The position numbers and the translations under genes are program-made. Below are positions 50,601 through 59,583 of a DNA stretch of 64,000 nucleotides, in pieces. The notes under the pieces are model-generated. The model was not told the origin of the DNA. It searched no databases and was given only the letters and a program-made list of their open reading frames with translations. The stretch's first letter is position 1, and every line of letters starts with the position of its first letter. The DNA comes from Cumulibacter sp047975195 (GTDB taxonomy: Bacteria > Actinomycetota > Actinomycetes > Mycobacteriales > Antricoccaceae), in NCBI GenBank assembly GCA_047975195.1, contig JBKEDB010000025.1, positions 1 through 64,000 on the forward strand, in the 5' to 3' direction.

Positions 50601-50619
50601 ATCGCCCTATTGGGGCGAT
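50601..50619. promoter_or_regulatory. inverted repeat and AT-rich control region of lsr2
   Basis: ATCGCCC and GGGCGAT flank TATTG about 72 bp before the lsr2 start. The surrounding 50555-50640 is clearly richer in A and T than the rest of the window (AAAACAAATAGG, GTCAATAATAGG). Lsr2 binds AT-rich DNA, so autoregulation here is plausible, but that is inference. Confidence 0.5.
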
Positions 50620-50690
50620 AAATCGTCAATAATAGGTTCATGGCCGCGAGTGAAAAGCGCTGCGGCAGCCAATTCATAAGGAGTGCGTGT

Positions 50691-51005
50691 ATGGCGCGAA
50701 GGACTGTTGTCGTCGATGATATTGACGGCACCGAGGATGCCCGCGAGGTGACGTTCTCGCTCGATGGTGAGACGTGGCGCATCGACCTTTCCGAAGAGAA
50801 CCGTGAACGTCTGCGGGATGCGCTGGGCGAATTCATCGAGTCGGGCGTAAAGATCAGTGGAATGCGCGGTATGCGGGCTCGGTCGATGCGCGCGAGTGGC
50901 GTTGATCTTGGGGCTGTCCGGGTGTGGGCGCGCGAGAATGGCTACAAGGTGAGCGATCGTGGCCGGGTGCCGCGCCACGTATTGGATGCCTACGAACAGG
51001 CTTAA
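50691..51005 (+). CDS. lsr2: Lsr2-type nucleoid-associated protein
   Basis: A 104-residue Lsr2 homologue, an H-NS-like protein that coats AT-rich, often foreign DNA. The N-terminal dimerisation domain begins MARRTVVVDDIDGTEDAREV and TFSLDGETWRIDLSEENRERL; the C-terminal DNA-binding part has VRVWARENGYKVSDRGRVP, where RGR is the AT-hook-like minor-groove element. The ATG at 50691 follows AAGGAG by 7 nt; the frame is open upstream to 50640 without a ribosome site. It is convergent with the carbonic-anhydrase-like gene with a 4-bp overlap. Confidence 0.95.
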   Translation: MARRTVVVDDIDGTEDAREVTFSLDGETWRIDLSEENRERLRDALGEFIESGVKISGMRGMRARSMRASGVDLGAVRVWARENGYKVSDRGRVPRHVLDAYEQA

Positions 51006-51523
51006 GTCACGTCGCTAATGCTGGCGCGATGACGTTGTGCGAGATCGCGGTAGATCTGTTGGTTAGTGGTCGCCCATTTCTGGGGGCCGCCGGTGATCTC
51101 ACCGCGGTCCTGCGCAGGCGTGCCCAGCGCGATGCGGAAATCCCCGATCTGGGTCCCGGGAGTGACGGTTGAGCCTGCGGCGACGAGCGTGCCATCGCCG
51201 ATGCGCGCGCCGTCCAGCACTATGCTGCCGTTCCCGATCAGCGCTTCCTTGCCGACGTGCGCGCCGTGCACCACGCAGTTGTGCCCGACGGTGGCACCTT
51301 CGCCGATTTCGGTGCCATCCGGGCCGCCGTGCAGCGTTGAGTTGTCCTGCACGTTTGCCCCGCGACGAATGAAGATGGGCCCAAAATCCCCACGCAGCAC
51401 CGTGCCGTACCAGACCGATGCGCCCTCCTCGACGTGTACGTCGCCGATCAGGCTGGCGGTCGGTGCAATGAACGCCGTGGCGTGGATCTGCGGCGCCTTT
51501 CCCTCAAACTCGTACATCGGCAT
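51002..51523 (-). CDS. gamma-carbonic-anhydrase-like hexapeptide-repeat protein
   Basis: A 173-residue left-handed beta-helix protein. The hexapeptide repeats run from about residue 15 to 140 (IAPTASLIGDVHVEEGASVW, IGEGATVGHNCVVHGAHVG, IGNGSIVLDGARIGDGTLV). Histidines in TLHGG and GHNCVVHGA match the three zinc ligands of gamma carbonic anhydrases, so CO2 hydration or a related acyl-CoA role (PaaY/CaiE-like) is possible. The ATG at 51523 follows GAGG; the upstream open frame is spurious. It acts as a trimer in studied family members. Confidence 0.9.
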   Translation of the reverse strand: MPMYEFEGKAPQIHATAFIAPTASLIGDVHVEEGASVWYGTVLRGDFGPIFIRRGANVQDNSTLHGGPDGTEIGEGATVGHNCVVHGAHVGKEALIGNGSIVLDGARIGDGTLVAAGSTVTPGTQIGDFRIALGTPAQDRGEITGGPQKWATTNQQIYRDLAQRHRASISDVT

Positions 51524-51622
51524 TGCGGGCCTCTTTCGGATAGATGTCTCGACGGTTGGCGGTGTGTTCCGCACCATAGCGCGTGAACCCGAGGCGAGAC
51601 GTGCGCGGTACCTGGTGCAACA

Positions 51623-52315
51623 ATGCGACCCATGACCACCGCGAATACGGTTGCGACGCCGCCGAGCGACTCTTGCAGCGCTCCATCCCGATTCATCGAC
51701 TCGGACCACCCGGAGGTCGTTGACTACGCGAACAAGATCGTCGCCAACGCCGGTGCGCGTACTGATCGAGAGAAGGCAGTTGCGCTGTTCCTAGCCGTCC
51801 GCGATGGATGGCGATATGACCCGTACGGCGTGTCGTACGACGAATCCCATTACGCCGCGAGTGCGATTCTTAGATCCTCCTCAAGCTGGTGCGTGCCCAA
51901 GTCGGTGTTGTTGACGGCGCTATGCCGGGCGGTGGGGATTCCTGCCGCGCTGGGATTTGCCGATGTCCGTAATCACCTCCAGAGCGATAAGTTGCAGGAG
52001 ACGATGGGCACCGATCTATTTGTGTTCCACGGCTACTCGCTGATCTGGATCGATGGCGCTTGGCGTAAGGCGAGTTCGGCATTCAATCGGGAACTCTGCG
52101 AACGGTTCGGAACCAGGGTGCTCGATTTCGATGGCACTGCCGACGCGTTGATGCATCCGTTCGACGAGGCAGGAAATCGGCATATGGAATATGTGAATCA
52201 ACGCGGCGAGTTTGAGGACCTGCCGTTCGACTTGATATTCGCGACGTTTGATGAGGTGTACGGCGACGCCTTCACGTCTGTATCGGGTGCTACAGATACC
52301 GCGTTCGTGGAGTAG
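51623..52315 (+). CDS. transglutaminase-like cysteine protease-fold protein
   Basis: A 230-residue protein with a transglutaminase-core domain. The predicted triad is Cys in SSWCVPKSVLLTALCRAVGIPA (about 90), His in LFVFHGYSLIWIDG and Asp in VLDFDGTADALMHP. Such bacterial proteins hydrolyse or form amide bonds; substrates are usually unknown. There is no signal peptide. The region before the start is a 99-nt divergent gap. The gene is independent of the convergent polymerase gene. Confidence 0.85.
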   Translation: MRPMTTANTVATPPSDSCSAPSRFIDSDHPEVVDYANKIVANAGARTDREKAVALFLAVRDGWRYDPYGVSYDESHYAASAILRSSSSWCVPKSVLLTALCRAVGIPAALGFADVRNHLQSDKLQETMGTDLFVFHGYSLIWIDGAWRKASSAFNRELCERFGTRVLDFDGTADALMHPFDEAGNRHMEYVNQRGEFEDLPFDLIFATFDEVYGDAFTSVSGATDTAFVE

Positions 52316-52331
52316 GAGGACCTCTGCGTCA

Positions 52332-53408
52332 TTACGGTTGCTCGGTCGTGGTCTCGTCCACAGGCAGAAGATCGAAGCGGGGCCCGAGCAGCCGAACTGG
52401 TTTCGTGACCTCGAATTTGGCCAGTAAGGCAAGGACTTCGCGTTCCAGAACGCCTAGGTCTGTGGTTGGCGTGGGCAATTTGTGTGACTTGGTTCTGGTC
52501 CAGAAGGTCACCGTTCGTATCGTCACGGCGACGCGAAACACGATCCGATTTTCTCGCAGGATTTGCTGGTGCAGTTCTGCCGTGAGCCGTCTGAGTTGGG
52601 CGGCCATTTCGTCGTACCCGCGCAGGTCCTCCGCGAAGGTCTCCACCTTGCTGTGAGATTTGGCCGCCTCACGGACCGTCGTGATGCTGCGATCGCCCCA
52701 TCCGCGAGAGAGCACGTACAGCCACGTGCCCTGGTGTTGGCCGAATGCATCCAGCAGCACCTCGCGTCGAGTATCGATCAACTCGGCCACGGTGCGCACC
52801 CCGATCGCGTCCAACCGCGCGGAGATCCGCGGCCCAACGCTCCACAGGTCTATGCACGGCCGATCGCCCATCAGCGGCAGCCAGTTCTGCTCGTCGAGTA
52901 CGAAGATTCTTGCATCGGTCTGTTTGGCGAATCCGGTGGCCATTTTCGCGCGCTGCTTGTTGTCGCTGACCCCTACCGCGCACGCTAGCGAGGTGTGCTC
53001 GTGCACCTTCTGACGTATCGCAGTCGCCAGCGCGACCGCATCTGTCGAATCGGTCCCGGCGAACGCCTCGTCCCACCCCCACACCTCGACGGCGGGCGCC
53101 ACTTCGCGCAACGTATCCATCACCTGCGCCGAGGCGTCCTCATAGGCTTGTTGGTCGACCGGCAGCCATACCGCATCGGGGATCTTGCGGTACGCCGTAC
53201 GCAGCGGCATTCCCGCGTGCACACCAAGCGAGCGCGCCTCGTATGACGCACAGGTCACCACTCTGCGCGCTTCCGTCGGATCCCCGTTGCCGCCGATCAC
53301 GACGACCTGCCCGACGAGCGACGGGTTGCGCCGGCGCTCGACCGAGACTTGGAATTGGTCGAGGTCGACGTGCAAGATCCTGGAGAAATCGACCGCTGTG
53401 GTGGCCAT
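52332..53408 (-). CDS. dinB: Y-family DNA polymerase (DinB/Pol IV-like)
   Basis: A 358-residue translesion polymerase. HVDLDQFQVSVE carries the first catalytic Asp, SYEARSLGVHAGMPLRTAYRKIP is the finger region, and EVWGWDEAFAG contains the catalytic Asp-Glu pair (where S-x-DE is usual). The helix-hairpin-helix region is LWSVGPRISARLDAIGVRTVAEL, followed by a little-finger domain. The C-terminus lacks the usual beta-clamp-binding QLxLF motif, as in some mycobacterial DinB2-like proteins. The ATG at 53408 follows AGGA. It is divergent from the ABC-2 exporter operon. Confidence 0.9.
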   Translation of the reverse strand: MATTAVDFSRILHVDLDQFQVSVERRRNPSLVGQVVVIGGNGDPTEARRVVTCASYEARSLGVHAGMPLRTAYRKIPDAVWLPVDQQAYEDASAQVMDTLREVAPAVEVWGWDEAFAGTDSTDAVALATAIRQKVHEHTSLACAVGVSDNKQRAKMATGFAKQTDARIFVLDEQNWLPLMGDRPCIDLWSVGPRISARLDAIGVRTVAELIDTRREVLLDAFGQHQGTWLYVLSRGWGDRSITTVREAAKSHSKVETFAEDLRGYDEMAAQLRRLTAELHQQILRENRIVFRVAVTIRTVTFWTRTKSHKLPTPTTDLGVLEREVLALLAKFEVTKPVRLLGPRFDLLPVDETTTEQP

Positions 53409-53535
53409 GCCTAGATCCTGACAGGCCCGCGCGGCGCGTGCCACTTCATCTACCTCGGCGGACGGCGGACGTATGAGAGGGTTACCGCTGTTAGGTGACA
53501 AACCGCAGCGACTCACACCGACCGCGGGAGTATGT

Positions 53536-54513
53536 GTGCCGCAGACCGAAATCAGCATCGCGCGACTCAGTAGCGACCAGCCGACACTGCTGGTGTCGGA
53601 ATTACGAAAGTCCTTCGGCGAACGGATCGCCGTGGACGGGGTTTCTTTCCAGATCGTTGCGGGCGAGACCTACGGATTGCTCGGGCCCAACGGTGCGGGG
53701 AAAACCACCGCTATCTCGATGATTGCCGGACTGTTGGGCGCCGATGAAGGTTCGGTGAGTGTGGTCGGGGAACACATGGGCCCGCATGCGATTGCTCCCA
53801 AGCGACACATCGGGCTTGTGCCTCAAGAAATGGCTATCTACCCGGACATCAGCGCGCGGGACAATCTGCGTTACTTTGGCCGCCTGCAACGGATCACCGG
53901 GGCGGAATTGCGCAAGCGCGTCGATGAGATCCTCGATCTGGTCGGGTTAGCCGACCGTGCGAAGGGCGCCGTCAAGGAGTTCTCCGGCGGCATGCAACGG
54001 CGGCTGAATATCGGTATCGGGCTGCTGCATCGACCGCGCCTGCTGATCCTCGATGAGCCGACTGTCGGCGTCGACCCGCAGTCGCGCAACGCGATCCTGG
54101 AGAGCGTCGAGGCGCTGGCCGGCGAAGGTATGGCAGTCCTCTATACGACCCACTACATGGAGGAAGCCGAGCGCCTATGCGACCGGATCGCGATCATCGA
54201 TTCCGGCAGATTCCAAGCTGAGGGCACCCGAGATGAACTGATCAGGCTCACCGGAGGGGTCGATCACATCGACCTGCGCGGCACCGGGGAACTCGCGGCA
54301 GCGGCTGACGCACTACGCGCCTTAGAGCGGGTATCGCGGGTCGAGCCGGATTCCGGGGGGTTGCGTCTCACGGTCAAAGACGCGCCCGCCGCAATCGCGC
54401 AGATCGTCACCGAGGCGGCGTCCGCCGGGATGCGGCTGGCCGACGTTCAGGTCAGCCGGCCCAACCTCGAGGCGGTCTTCCTGCACCTGACCGGCAAAGC
54501 CTTGCGGGACTGA
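53536..54513 (+). CDS. ABC-2 exporter ATPase
   Basis: A 325-residue ABC ATPase of the DrrA/CcmA type. Walker A LLGPNGAGKTT is near residue 50, the Q-loop region is GLVPQEMAIYP, the signature is EFSGGMQRRLNIG and Walker B LLILDEPTVGVD. A C-terminal 100-residue domain typical of drug-exporter ATPases follows. Start GTG 53536 is chosen after GGGAG; the frame is open upstream to 53473. The next gene is 2 nt away and encodes one of two membrane subunits. Confidence 0.93.
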   Translation: MPQTEISIARLSSDQPTLLVSELRKSFGERIAVDGVSFQIVAGETYGLLGPNGAGKTTAISMIAGLLGADEGSVSVVGEHMGPHAIAPKRHIGLVPQEMAIYPDISARDNLRYFGRLQRITGAELRKRVDEILDLVGLADRAKGAVKEFSGGMQRRLNIGIGLLHRPRLLILDEPTVGVDPQSRNAILESVEALAGEGMAVLYTTHYMEEAERLCDRIAIIDSGRFQAEGTRDELIRLTGGVDHIDLRGTGELAAAADALRALERVSRVEPDSGGLRLTVKDAPAAIAQIVTEAASAGMRLADVQVSRPNLEAVFLHLTGKALRD

Positions 54514-54515
54514 GG

Positions 54516-55670
54516 ATGGCGCAACTGCTCACCCTGATCATCGCGGACCTGCGCCAGCGGATCCGCGATAAGTCAGTGTTGATCTTCGCGATCGGGGTAC
54601 CGCTAGGGCTGATGATCGCGCTGAACTTCGTTATCGGCGGCGCAATGAACCAGGAATTGCAGAAGGCCACCGTGGCGATCTCAGTACCCGAGAACGATCA
54701 GCTGGGACACGCGCTGGAAGACATGCTGCCGCAGCTTGGCATCGACATTGAAGTGACGGCGGCGGACGCCCAAGAAGTACACGAACTCGCGGAATCAGGT
54801 GACGCGAAACTGGGCATTATCGTCCCGGATGGCTTCACCGACGCCGCGATTGCTGCCGAACCGAGCCAGTTGGACGTCGTCGAAGGTGACGGCGCCGGGC
54901 TCGAATCGGACGTGGTGCTATCGGCGGTGCAGGGTTACCTGGATCGGGTCGCTGCGGCAGCGAATGCCGCGCAGGCCGCGGGAGAACTCGGCATACAGCC
55001 CGCTGCGATCGTGCAGGAAGTCCTCACTAGTCAAAGCGCGATGAGTCTGACCGAGGGCCAGGCGTCCTCCGAGCAACTCGATCCAAGCGGTGCATTGGTT
55101 GCTGGGCAGGCAGGGTTGTTTTTGATGTTCACCGTCAGTTTTGGCGTGCTCGCGCTGATGGAGGAACGCCAGAACGGCACGTTGGCTCGGCTGTACTCGA
55201 TCCCCATGCCGCGGATGCTCCCGGTGCTAGCGAAGGCCATCAGCGCCTTCGTACTGGGCGTTGTGGCCACCTCGGTGCTGCTGATAGCCGGTGGCCTGCT
55301 GTTTGATGTCGACTTCGGGTCGGCGCTGGTGGTCGCCGTGTTGATCGTGTGCGCGGTGCTCGCGACGACCGCGCTCACGTTCATCGTGGCGCGATTGGCG
55401 AAAACTGCCGAGCAGGCCAACATCATCCAGACCATGCTGGCGATGGTGCTCGGTATCGCCGGCGGCGCTTTCGTGCAGTTCAGCGCATCGGGCGTGATCG
55501 GTGCGATTCTTGACCTGAACCCGGTGGCTGCGCTGGTGCGCGGACTGGGCATTTCCAGTGGCGGCGGGGGTCTGAGTGACGTCGGTGCGCCAGTTGCGAT
55601 CATGCTGGGCTTCGCGGTGGTGGCCGCCCTGATCGCCCGGATGGTTCCGGACCGGGGAGCGCGTGGATGA
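54516..55670 (+). CDS. ABC-2 type exporter permease 1
   Basis: A 384-residue membrane subunit with one N-terminal helix, a large extracytoplasmic domain of about 150 residues rich in acidic residues (for example DIEVTAADAQEVHELAESGD) and five helices in the C-terminal half, the YhgE/ABC-2 layout. FSVSFGVLALMEERQNGTLARLYSIPMPR in short (EERQNGTLARLYSIPM) is the conserved ABC-2 coupling segment. The stop overlaps the next permease (ATGA). It should form a heterodimer with that protein. Confidence 0.9.
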   Translation: MAQLLTLIIADLRQRIRDKSVLIFAIGVPLGLMIALNFVIGGAMNQELQKATVAISVPENDQLGHALEDMLPQLGIDIEVTAADAQEVHELAESGDAKLGIIVPDGFTDAAIAAEPSQLDVVEGDGAGLESDVVLSAVQGYLDRVAAAANAAQAAGELGIQPAAIVQEVLTSQSAMSLTEGQASSEQLDPSGALVAGQAGLFLMFTVSFGVLALMEERQNGTLARLYSIPMPRMLPVLAKAISAFVLGVVATSVLLIAGGLLFDVDFGSALVVAVLIVCAVLATTALTFIVARLAKTAEQANIIQTMLAMVLGIAGGAFVQFSASGVIGAILDLNPVAALVRGLGISSGGGGLSDVGAPVAIMLGFAVVAALIARMVPDRGARG

Positions 55671-56824
55671 GCGCGATACTCGCGATCGCGATCGCCGAGC
55701 TGAAGCGCTTCGTGGCAGACAAGGGCAACATCTTCTTCGTATTCATCCTGCCGCTCCTGCTGGTGTTCGTGATCGGTTCACAGTTCGGTGGCGGCCCGGC
55801 GTCGACGGTCACCGTCAGCGGTTCCGATGGCGAACTACGTTCCGAACTCGTTGCCGAACTTGAAGATGCCGGGCTGGAGGTCGAGTTCGCCGAGCACGAG
55901 GAAATGCTCGCGCAGGTTGCGCGCGGACGCTCCAGCGCCGGAATCGATCTGTCCGAGCAAGCCACGGCGGCGTACGCCGCGGGAGATCCGACCGACATCA
56001 CCCTGATATCCGGATCGGATTCCAGCAGCGCCGCGGTGGCCGAACAGATCCGTGTGGCGGTGGCATCGCTGGACCTGCGCGCACACCAACTCGATGCCTT
56101 GCAGGCCGCAGGTGCCGGGGCTGACGATGCGTCCGCAGCGCTGGATGCGTTGCCGGTGGAGAACGGACCGCAACTCGTCGTCACCGACGTCGACGAAATT
56201 GCGCAGGAGTTTCAAGGGCTGGGCCAGTTCGATCTGGGAGCGTCCTCGCAATTGCTGCTGTTCGTCTTCCTCACGTCGCTCGCGGGCGCGTCGACGCTGA
56301 TCAGCGCGCGGCGCGAGGGCGTACTGGCGCGGACGCTCGCCGCGCCCGTGAACGCGTTGCATGTCGTCCTCGGGCAAGTCTCGGGGCGGTGGGCGATCGC
56401 GGTGTTCCAGGGCGCGTACATCATGCTCGCGTCCTGGCTGCTATTCGGTGTCGACTGGGGAAATCTCGCGCTTTCGCTGCTGATTCTGGCTGCGGTAGCG
56501 CTCGTCGCCGCTGGTGCGTCAATGGTGCTCGGGTCGGCGCTGGACAGCGACGGCGCAGCGGTGGGTGCCGGCGTCGGGATCGGGCTCGTGCTGGCTGCGA
56601 TCGGTGGTGGGATGGTGCCGTTGGAAATCTTCTCCGACTCGATGCGCAAGATCGCGCACGTCACCCCGCACGCCTGGGGCTATGACGCCTTCGCGGAGGT
56701 ACAGCGGCACGGCGGGGGACTGGTCGACATCTTGCCGATGCTCGGCGTACTCGCCGCGATGGCCGTCGTGGCGCTGGCGTTGGGTAGTTGGTTGTTACGC
56801 CGCAGCCTGGCTCGCGCGCTGTAA
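55667..56824 (+). CDS. ABC-2 type exporter permease 2
   Basis: A 385-residue paralogue of permease 1 with the same layout: N-terminal helix (FFVFILPLLLVFVIGSQF), large acidic extracytoplasmic domain, then five helices with ISARREGVLARTLAAPVNALH as coupling segment. The ATG at 55667 lies in the stop of permease 1. The three genes together form an exporter for an unknown hydrophobic substrate, with no self-resistance or biosynthesis gene beside them. A short GGCCC-TTC-GGGCC hairpin follows at 56836-56848. Confidence 0.9.
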   Translation: MSAILAIAIAELKRFVADKGNIFFVFILPLLLVFVIGSQFGGGPASTVTVSGSDGELRSELVAELEDAGLEVEFAEHEEMLAQVARGRSSAGIDLSEQATAAYAAGDPTDITLISGSDSSSAAVAEQIRVAVASLDLRAHQLDALQAAGAGADDASAALDALPVENGPQLVVTDVDEIAQEFQGLGQFDLGASSQLLLFVFLTSLAGASTLISARREGVLARTLAAPVNALHVVLGQVSGRWAIAVFQGAYIMLASWLLFGVDWGNLALSLLILAAVALVAAGASMVLGSALDSDGAAVGAGVGIGLVLAAIGGGMVPLEIFSDSMRKIAHVTPHAWGYDAFAEVQRHGGGLVDILPMLGVLAAMAVVALALGSWLLRRSLARAL

Positions 56825-56997
56825 CGCTCACGGCCGGCCCTTCGGGCCATCCAGGCCCAGCCGTGCCCATCCGCGCTCAAGCTCGGGGGCAGAACATGAA
56901 GCTCACCCGATTGAGACGGGCATGGACGTTGAGGCAGGCATGATGAGCGTTGATCGCGAGTCGGAGCGGCACTTGTGCGGGTTCCTAGACTGCGGGC

Positions 56998-57921
56998 ATG
57001 ACGTTCACGACACCTATCACCCTGTCCGGCCCACTGCGTTCCCCCGTGCAGATGCTCGAAGACCAGGAGTACGGCGGACACAACTCGATCCACGACGACG
57101 CGAAGGCACAGGAGCTCGGATTCCGCGCCGGGCCGATCGAGGGCCCAACGCACTTCAGCCTGTACCCGCCGTTGATGCAGAAGGTTTACGGTCAGGCGTG
57201 GTTCGAGCGCGGGTGCATCTCGGCCCACTACCAGAACATGGTCGTCGAGGGGGAGAAGACCAGGGCGTTTGTCGAGTGGCCGCAGAAGCCCCAAGGCCCG
57301 ACCCGCGCTTGGGTGGAGAAGGAAGACGGCACCGCCGTCCAGGAGGCATCGGCCAACCTCGGCGGTGAGACGACTCTGTTGGAGAGCCGGCTGAAGTCGT
57401 TGCGCCCGGCAGGAAAACTCGTCGTTCTGGAAGACCTCGAGGTGGGCATGACCGGTGCGCAGGACGAGGTGGTGCGGATGGATCCCGACCAGCACCTGGG
57501 CAATCTCTACCCGTTTTCGCTGAACCAGAAGTTGAAGGTGATCACTGAGTCCTCACCGTGGTACAGCGATCCGTCGTCCTCCCCGTGGGGGCGTGCGATC
57601 GTGCCACTGGAGATGGTCTCGGTGCTTGGTGAGTACTCGAACCGTCAGGCCGGTTGGCCGGTGAAAGGGCCAGCTGTCGGGCTGTTCGCCGATCAGGAAA
57701 TTCGAATGATCGACGGTCCGTTGTTCGTGGGCGAAGAATACGTGCTGCGCCGCGAAATCGTGGCGCTCTCGGAGAGCAAGCGCACCGAAGGTTACTGGAT
57801 CCGCACTCGATTCTTCGACTCAACCGGGCGGCGGCAGGTGGCAGAGATGCTGTTGAACCACGCGATCGTCAAAGCGTCCTACGAGAACTACGACGAGTTG
57901 CGCGCCGCGCGCGAAGGGTAA
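56998..57921 (+). CDS. MaoC-like double-hotdog protein (acyl dehydratase type)
   Basis: A 307-residue protein of two hotdog domains. GFRAGPIEGPTHFSLYPPLMQ and WFERGCISAHYQNMVVEGEKTRAFVE in short segments (GPIEGPTHF; GCISAHYQNMVVEGE) resemble MaoC-type enoyl-CoA hydratases, although the classical D-x4-H dyad is not complete in what I can see. The second half begins near 170. TAGACT at 56986-56991 lies 7 nt before the ATG, so the mRNA may be leaderless. It is monocistronic. Function in acyl-CoA metabolism is inferred. Confidence 0.75.
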   Translation: MTFTTPITLSGPLRSPVQMLEDQEYGGHNSIHDDAKAQELGFRAGPIEGPTHFSLYPPLMQKVYGQAWFERGCISAHYQNMVVEGEKTRAFVEWPQKPQGPTRAWVEKEDGTAVQEASANLGGETTLLESRLKSLRPAGKLVVLEDLEVGMTGAQDEVVRMDPDQHLGNLYPFSLNQKLKVITESSPWYSDPSSSPWGRAIVPLEMVSVLGEYSNRQAGWPVKGPAVGLFADQEIRMIDGPLFVGEEYVLRREIVALSESKRTEGYWIRTRFFDSTGRRQVAEMLLNHAIVKASYENYDELRAAREG

Positions 57922-58022
57922 GGTCGAAGCACTGGTCCAACCTCGTTATCCGCGGCGACGAGTGCGTGCGAATAGCGCAGTGTAATCGGACTACCCCGAG
58001 CCGCTCGCTAGTATCAAGCCTC

Positions 58023-58358
58023 ATGACTGAACTACGCGTAGGCTCGAAGAAGTTGCTCTGGTTACTGCTGTTGGTTCCCTTCGGCGGCGGAATCGCCTAT
58101 GGGTTCGGAAAGTCGGAGTTGACCAACGCATCGGTGTCGGGCACTGACCGGGAAATCCAGATGGGGGCGCTGTCGCTCGCCTTGGGTGCCGGGCTGGCAA
58201 TCTTCGCGATCGTGCTGGCGTTGCAGGCGCTGGTAAATGGCCGCAGAGCCGTAGCGAAGGTCGTGGCACTGATCGCCTGCGTCGTCCTCGGCGTAGTCGG
58301 CGTGCTCATGTGCACGATGCTGTACCCGAGTTTCCTCGATATGGTTTCGCAGGCGTGA
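58023..58358 (+). CDS. small integral membrane protein of unknown function
   Basis: A 111-residue protein with three hydrophobic segments (KLLWLLLLVPFGGGIAYGF, LSLALGAGLAIFAIVLALQAL, KVVALIACVVLGVVGVLMCTML) and a basic N-terminus. I recognise no family. The start at 58023 gives a compact protein with a clear first helix; the same frame is open upstream inside another gene. It stands alone between the MaoC-like gene and a strong terminator. Confidence 0.7.
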   Translation: MTELRVGSKKLLWLLLLVPFGGGIAYGFGKSELTNASVSGTDREIQMGALSLALGAGLAIFAIVLALQALVNGRRAVAKVVALIACVVLGVVGVLMCTMLYPSFLDMVSQA

Positions 58359-58390
58359 CCATTGAGGTTTAGTTCCCCAATATAACGACG

Positions 58391-58445
58391 ATGCGATGGG
58401 CCGCACGCCGCTATCTGATTGATAGCGAGGTGCGGCCCATCGCAT
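58391..58445. terminator. perfect 16-bp-arm hairpin between convergent genes
   Basis: Arms 58391-58406 and 58430-58445 are exactly complementary; a symmetric internal loop (GCC/GAG) separates them from an inner GCTATC/GATAGC stem with loop TGATT. It lies between the small membrane protein and the convergent crotonase gene and can end both transcripts. Confidence 0.85.
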
Positions 58446-58462
58446 GTGGGTCTGTTAAATAG

Positions 58463-59362
58463 TTAGGAACCCGAGGTCACGTCGTCGGGCTGTGCCGGCC
58501 AGCGCGGCACGGTGTCAGTGAAGTCGACGCTCGGCTTGCCCGGGAACTGCGGTGCGCGCTTCTCCAGGAACGACATGACGCCTTCGGCGACATCCTTACC
58601 CTGGCCGAGTTCGTAGATCGCGCGGGAGTCGGCACGGTGCGCATCCCACGGCGAAGACTCGCCAAGCATCTGCCACAACAACTGGCTGGAGAGCGCAACC
58701 GAGACGGCCGACGTGTTATCCACGATTTCCTTGGCCAGTTCGCGGGCCGTAGCCAGCAGCTGATCGTCCGGGACGACGCGGGAGACCAGGCCACCGGACA
58801 ACGCCTCAGAGGCACCGAAGACGCGTCCGGTCGCGACCCACTCCATCGCCTGCGAGATGCCGACGACGCGGGGGAGGAACCAGCTCGATGCCGCCTCCGG
58901 GACGAGGCCGCGACGGGCGAACACGAAACCGAAACGAGCCGACTCGGCGGCGATGCGGATATCCATCGGCAACGTCATCGTGGCGCCGATACCGACGGCC
59001 GGTCCGTTGATCGCGCCGATGACGACCTTGCGGCACGCCGCGGTCGCCAGCGAGGTGAAACCGCCGCCGTCCCGCGGGAAGCCATTGATCGTGCCGATGG
59101 TCTGGGCACGGTCAGCGCGGCTCGGGTCCTTGGCGTTGAAGGTATCGCCGCCTTTCTCCAGATCAGCGCCAGCGCAGAAGCCGCGACCCGAACCGGTCAC
59201 GATCACGACGCGTACGTCGTCGTCCTCGTCCGCAGCCTGGTAGGCGTTCGCCAGTTCCTGGCACATGGTGCCGGTGAACGCGTTCAGGCGCTCGGGGCGG
59301 TTCAGGGTGATGGTCGCGATGCCGTCGGCCACCTCATAGATGATCTCGCTGTAGTCGCTCAT
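58463..59362 (-). CDS. enoyl-CoA hydratase-related protein (crotonase family)
   Basis: A 299-residue crotonase-fold protein. ATITLNRPERLNAFTGTMCQEL and GSGRGFCAGADLEKGGD are the CoA-binding segments, AINGPAVGIGATMTLPMDIRIA the oxyanion loop region, and RFGFVFARRGLVPEAASSWFLPRVVG the second active-site region. The oxyanion GIGATMTL lacks the first hydratase Glu, but Glu is present in VPEAASS, a pattern of isomerase or other crotonases. AGGAG precedes the ATG at 59362. It is divergent from the nitronate monooxygenase operon. Confidence 0.9.
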   Translation of the reverse strand: MSDYSEIIYEVADGIATITLNRPERLNAFTGTMCQELANAYQAADEDDDVRVVIVTGSGRGFCAGADLEKGGDTFNAKDPSRADRAQTIGTINGFPRDGGGFTSLATAACRKVVIGAINGPAVGIGATMTLPMDIRIAAESARFGFVFARRGLVPEAASSWFLPRVVGISQAMEWVATGRVFGASEALSGGLVSRVVPDDQLLATARELAKEIVDNTSAVSVALSSQLLWQMLGESSPWDAHRADSRAIYELGQGKDVAEGVMSFLEKRAPQFPGKPSVDFTDTVPRWPAQPDDVTSGS

Positions 59363-59439
59363 GGAGCTCCTTCTGTTCGTCGAGCAGGCACCCCGCCGGC
59401 TCGAATGTGGTGTACTGAGTTGTAGTGGGCGCTCGCTAA

Positions 59440-59455
59440 GCACCCTAGCGGGTGC
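59440..59455. promoter_or_regulatory. inverted repeat in the divergent crotonase/nitronate monooxygenase region
   Basis: GCACCC and GGGTGC flank TAGC in the middle of the 221-bp divergent gap. It is the only clear symmetric site there and could serve a regulator of both genes; no regulator is adjacent. Confidence 0.4.
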
Positions 59456-59583
59456 AGCCGACGTGAGAAACGCTGAGCAACAGCCCGGGCACTTGCGCAC
59501 TGGTATCCGGGTGCGCGCAGTTCCGGCACGCCAGCGTGATAAACACCTTTGGACACGCAAAAATCTTCTTACCAGGGAGCGGC

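Noticed and set aside
50555..50640. AT-rich patch before lsr2 as sign of horizontally acquired DNA
   Set aside because: It is short, confined to the promoter region, and better explained as an Lsr2 control region.
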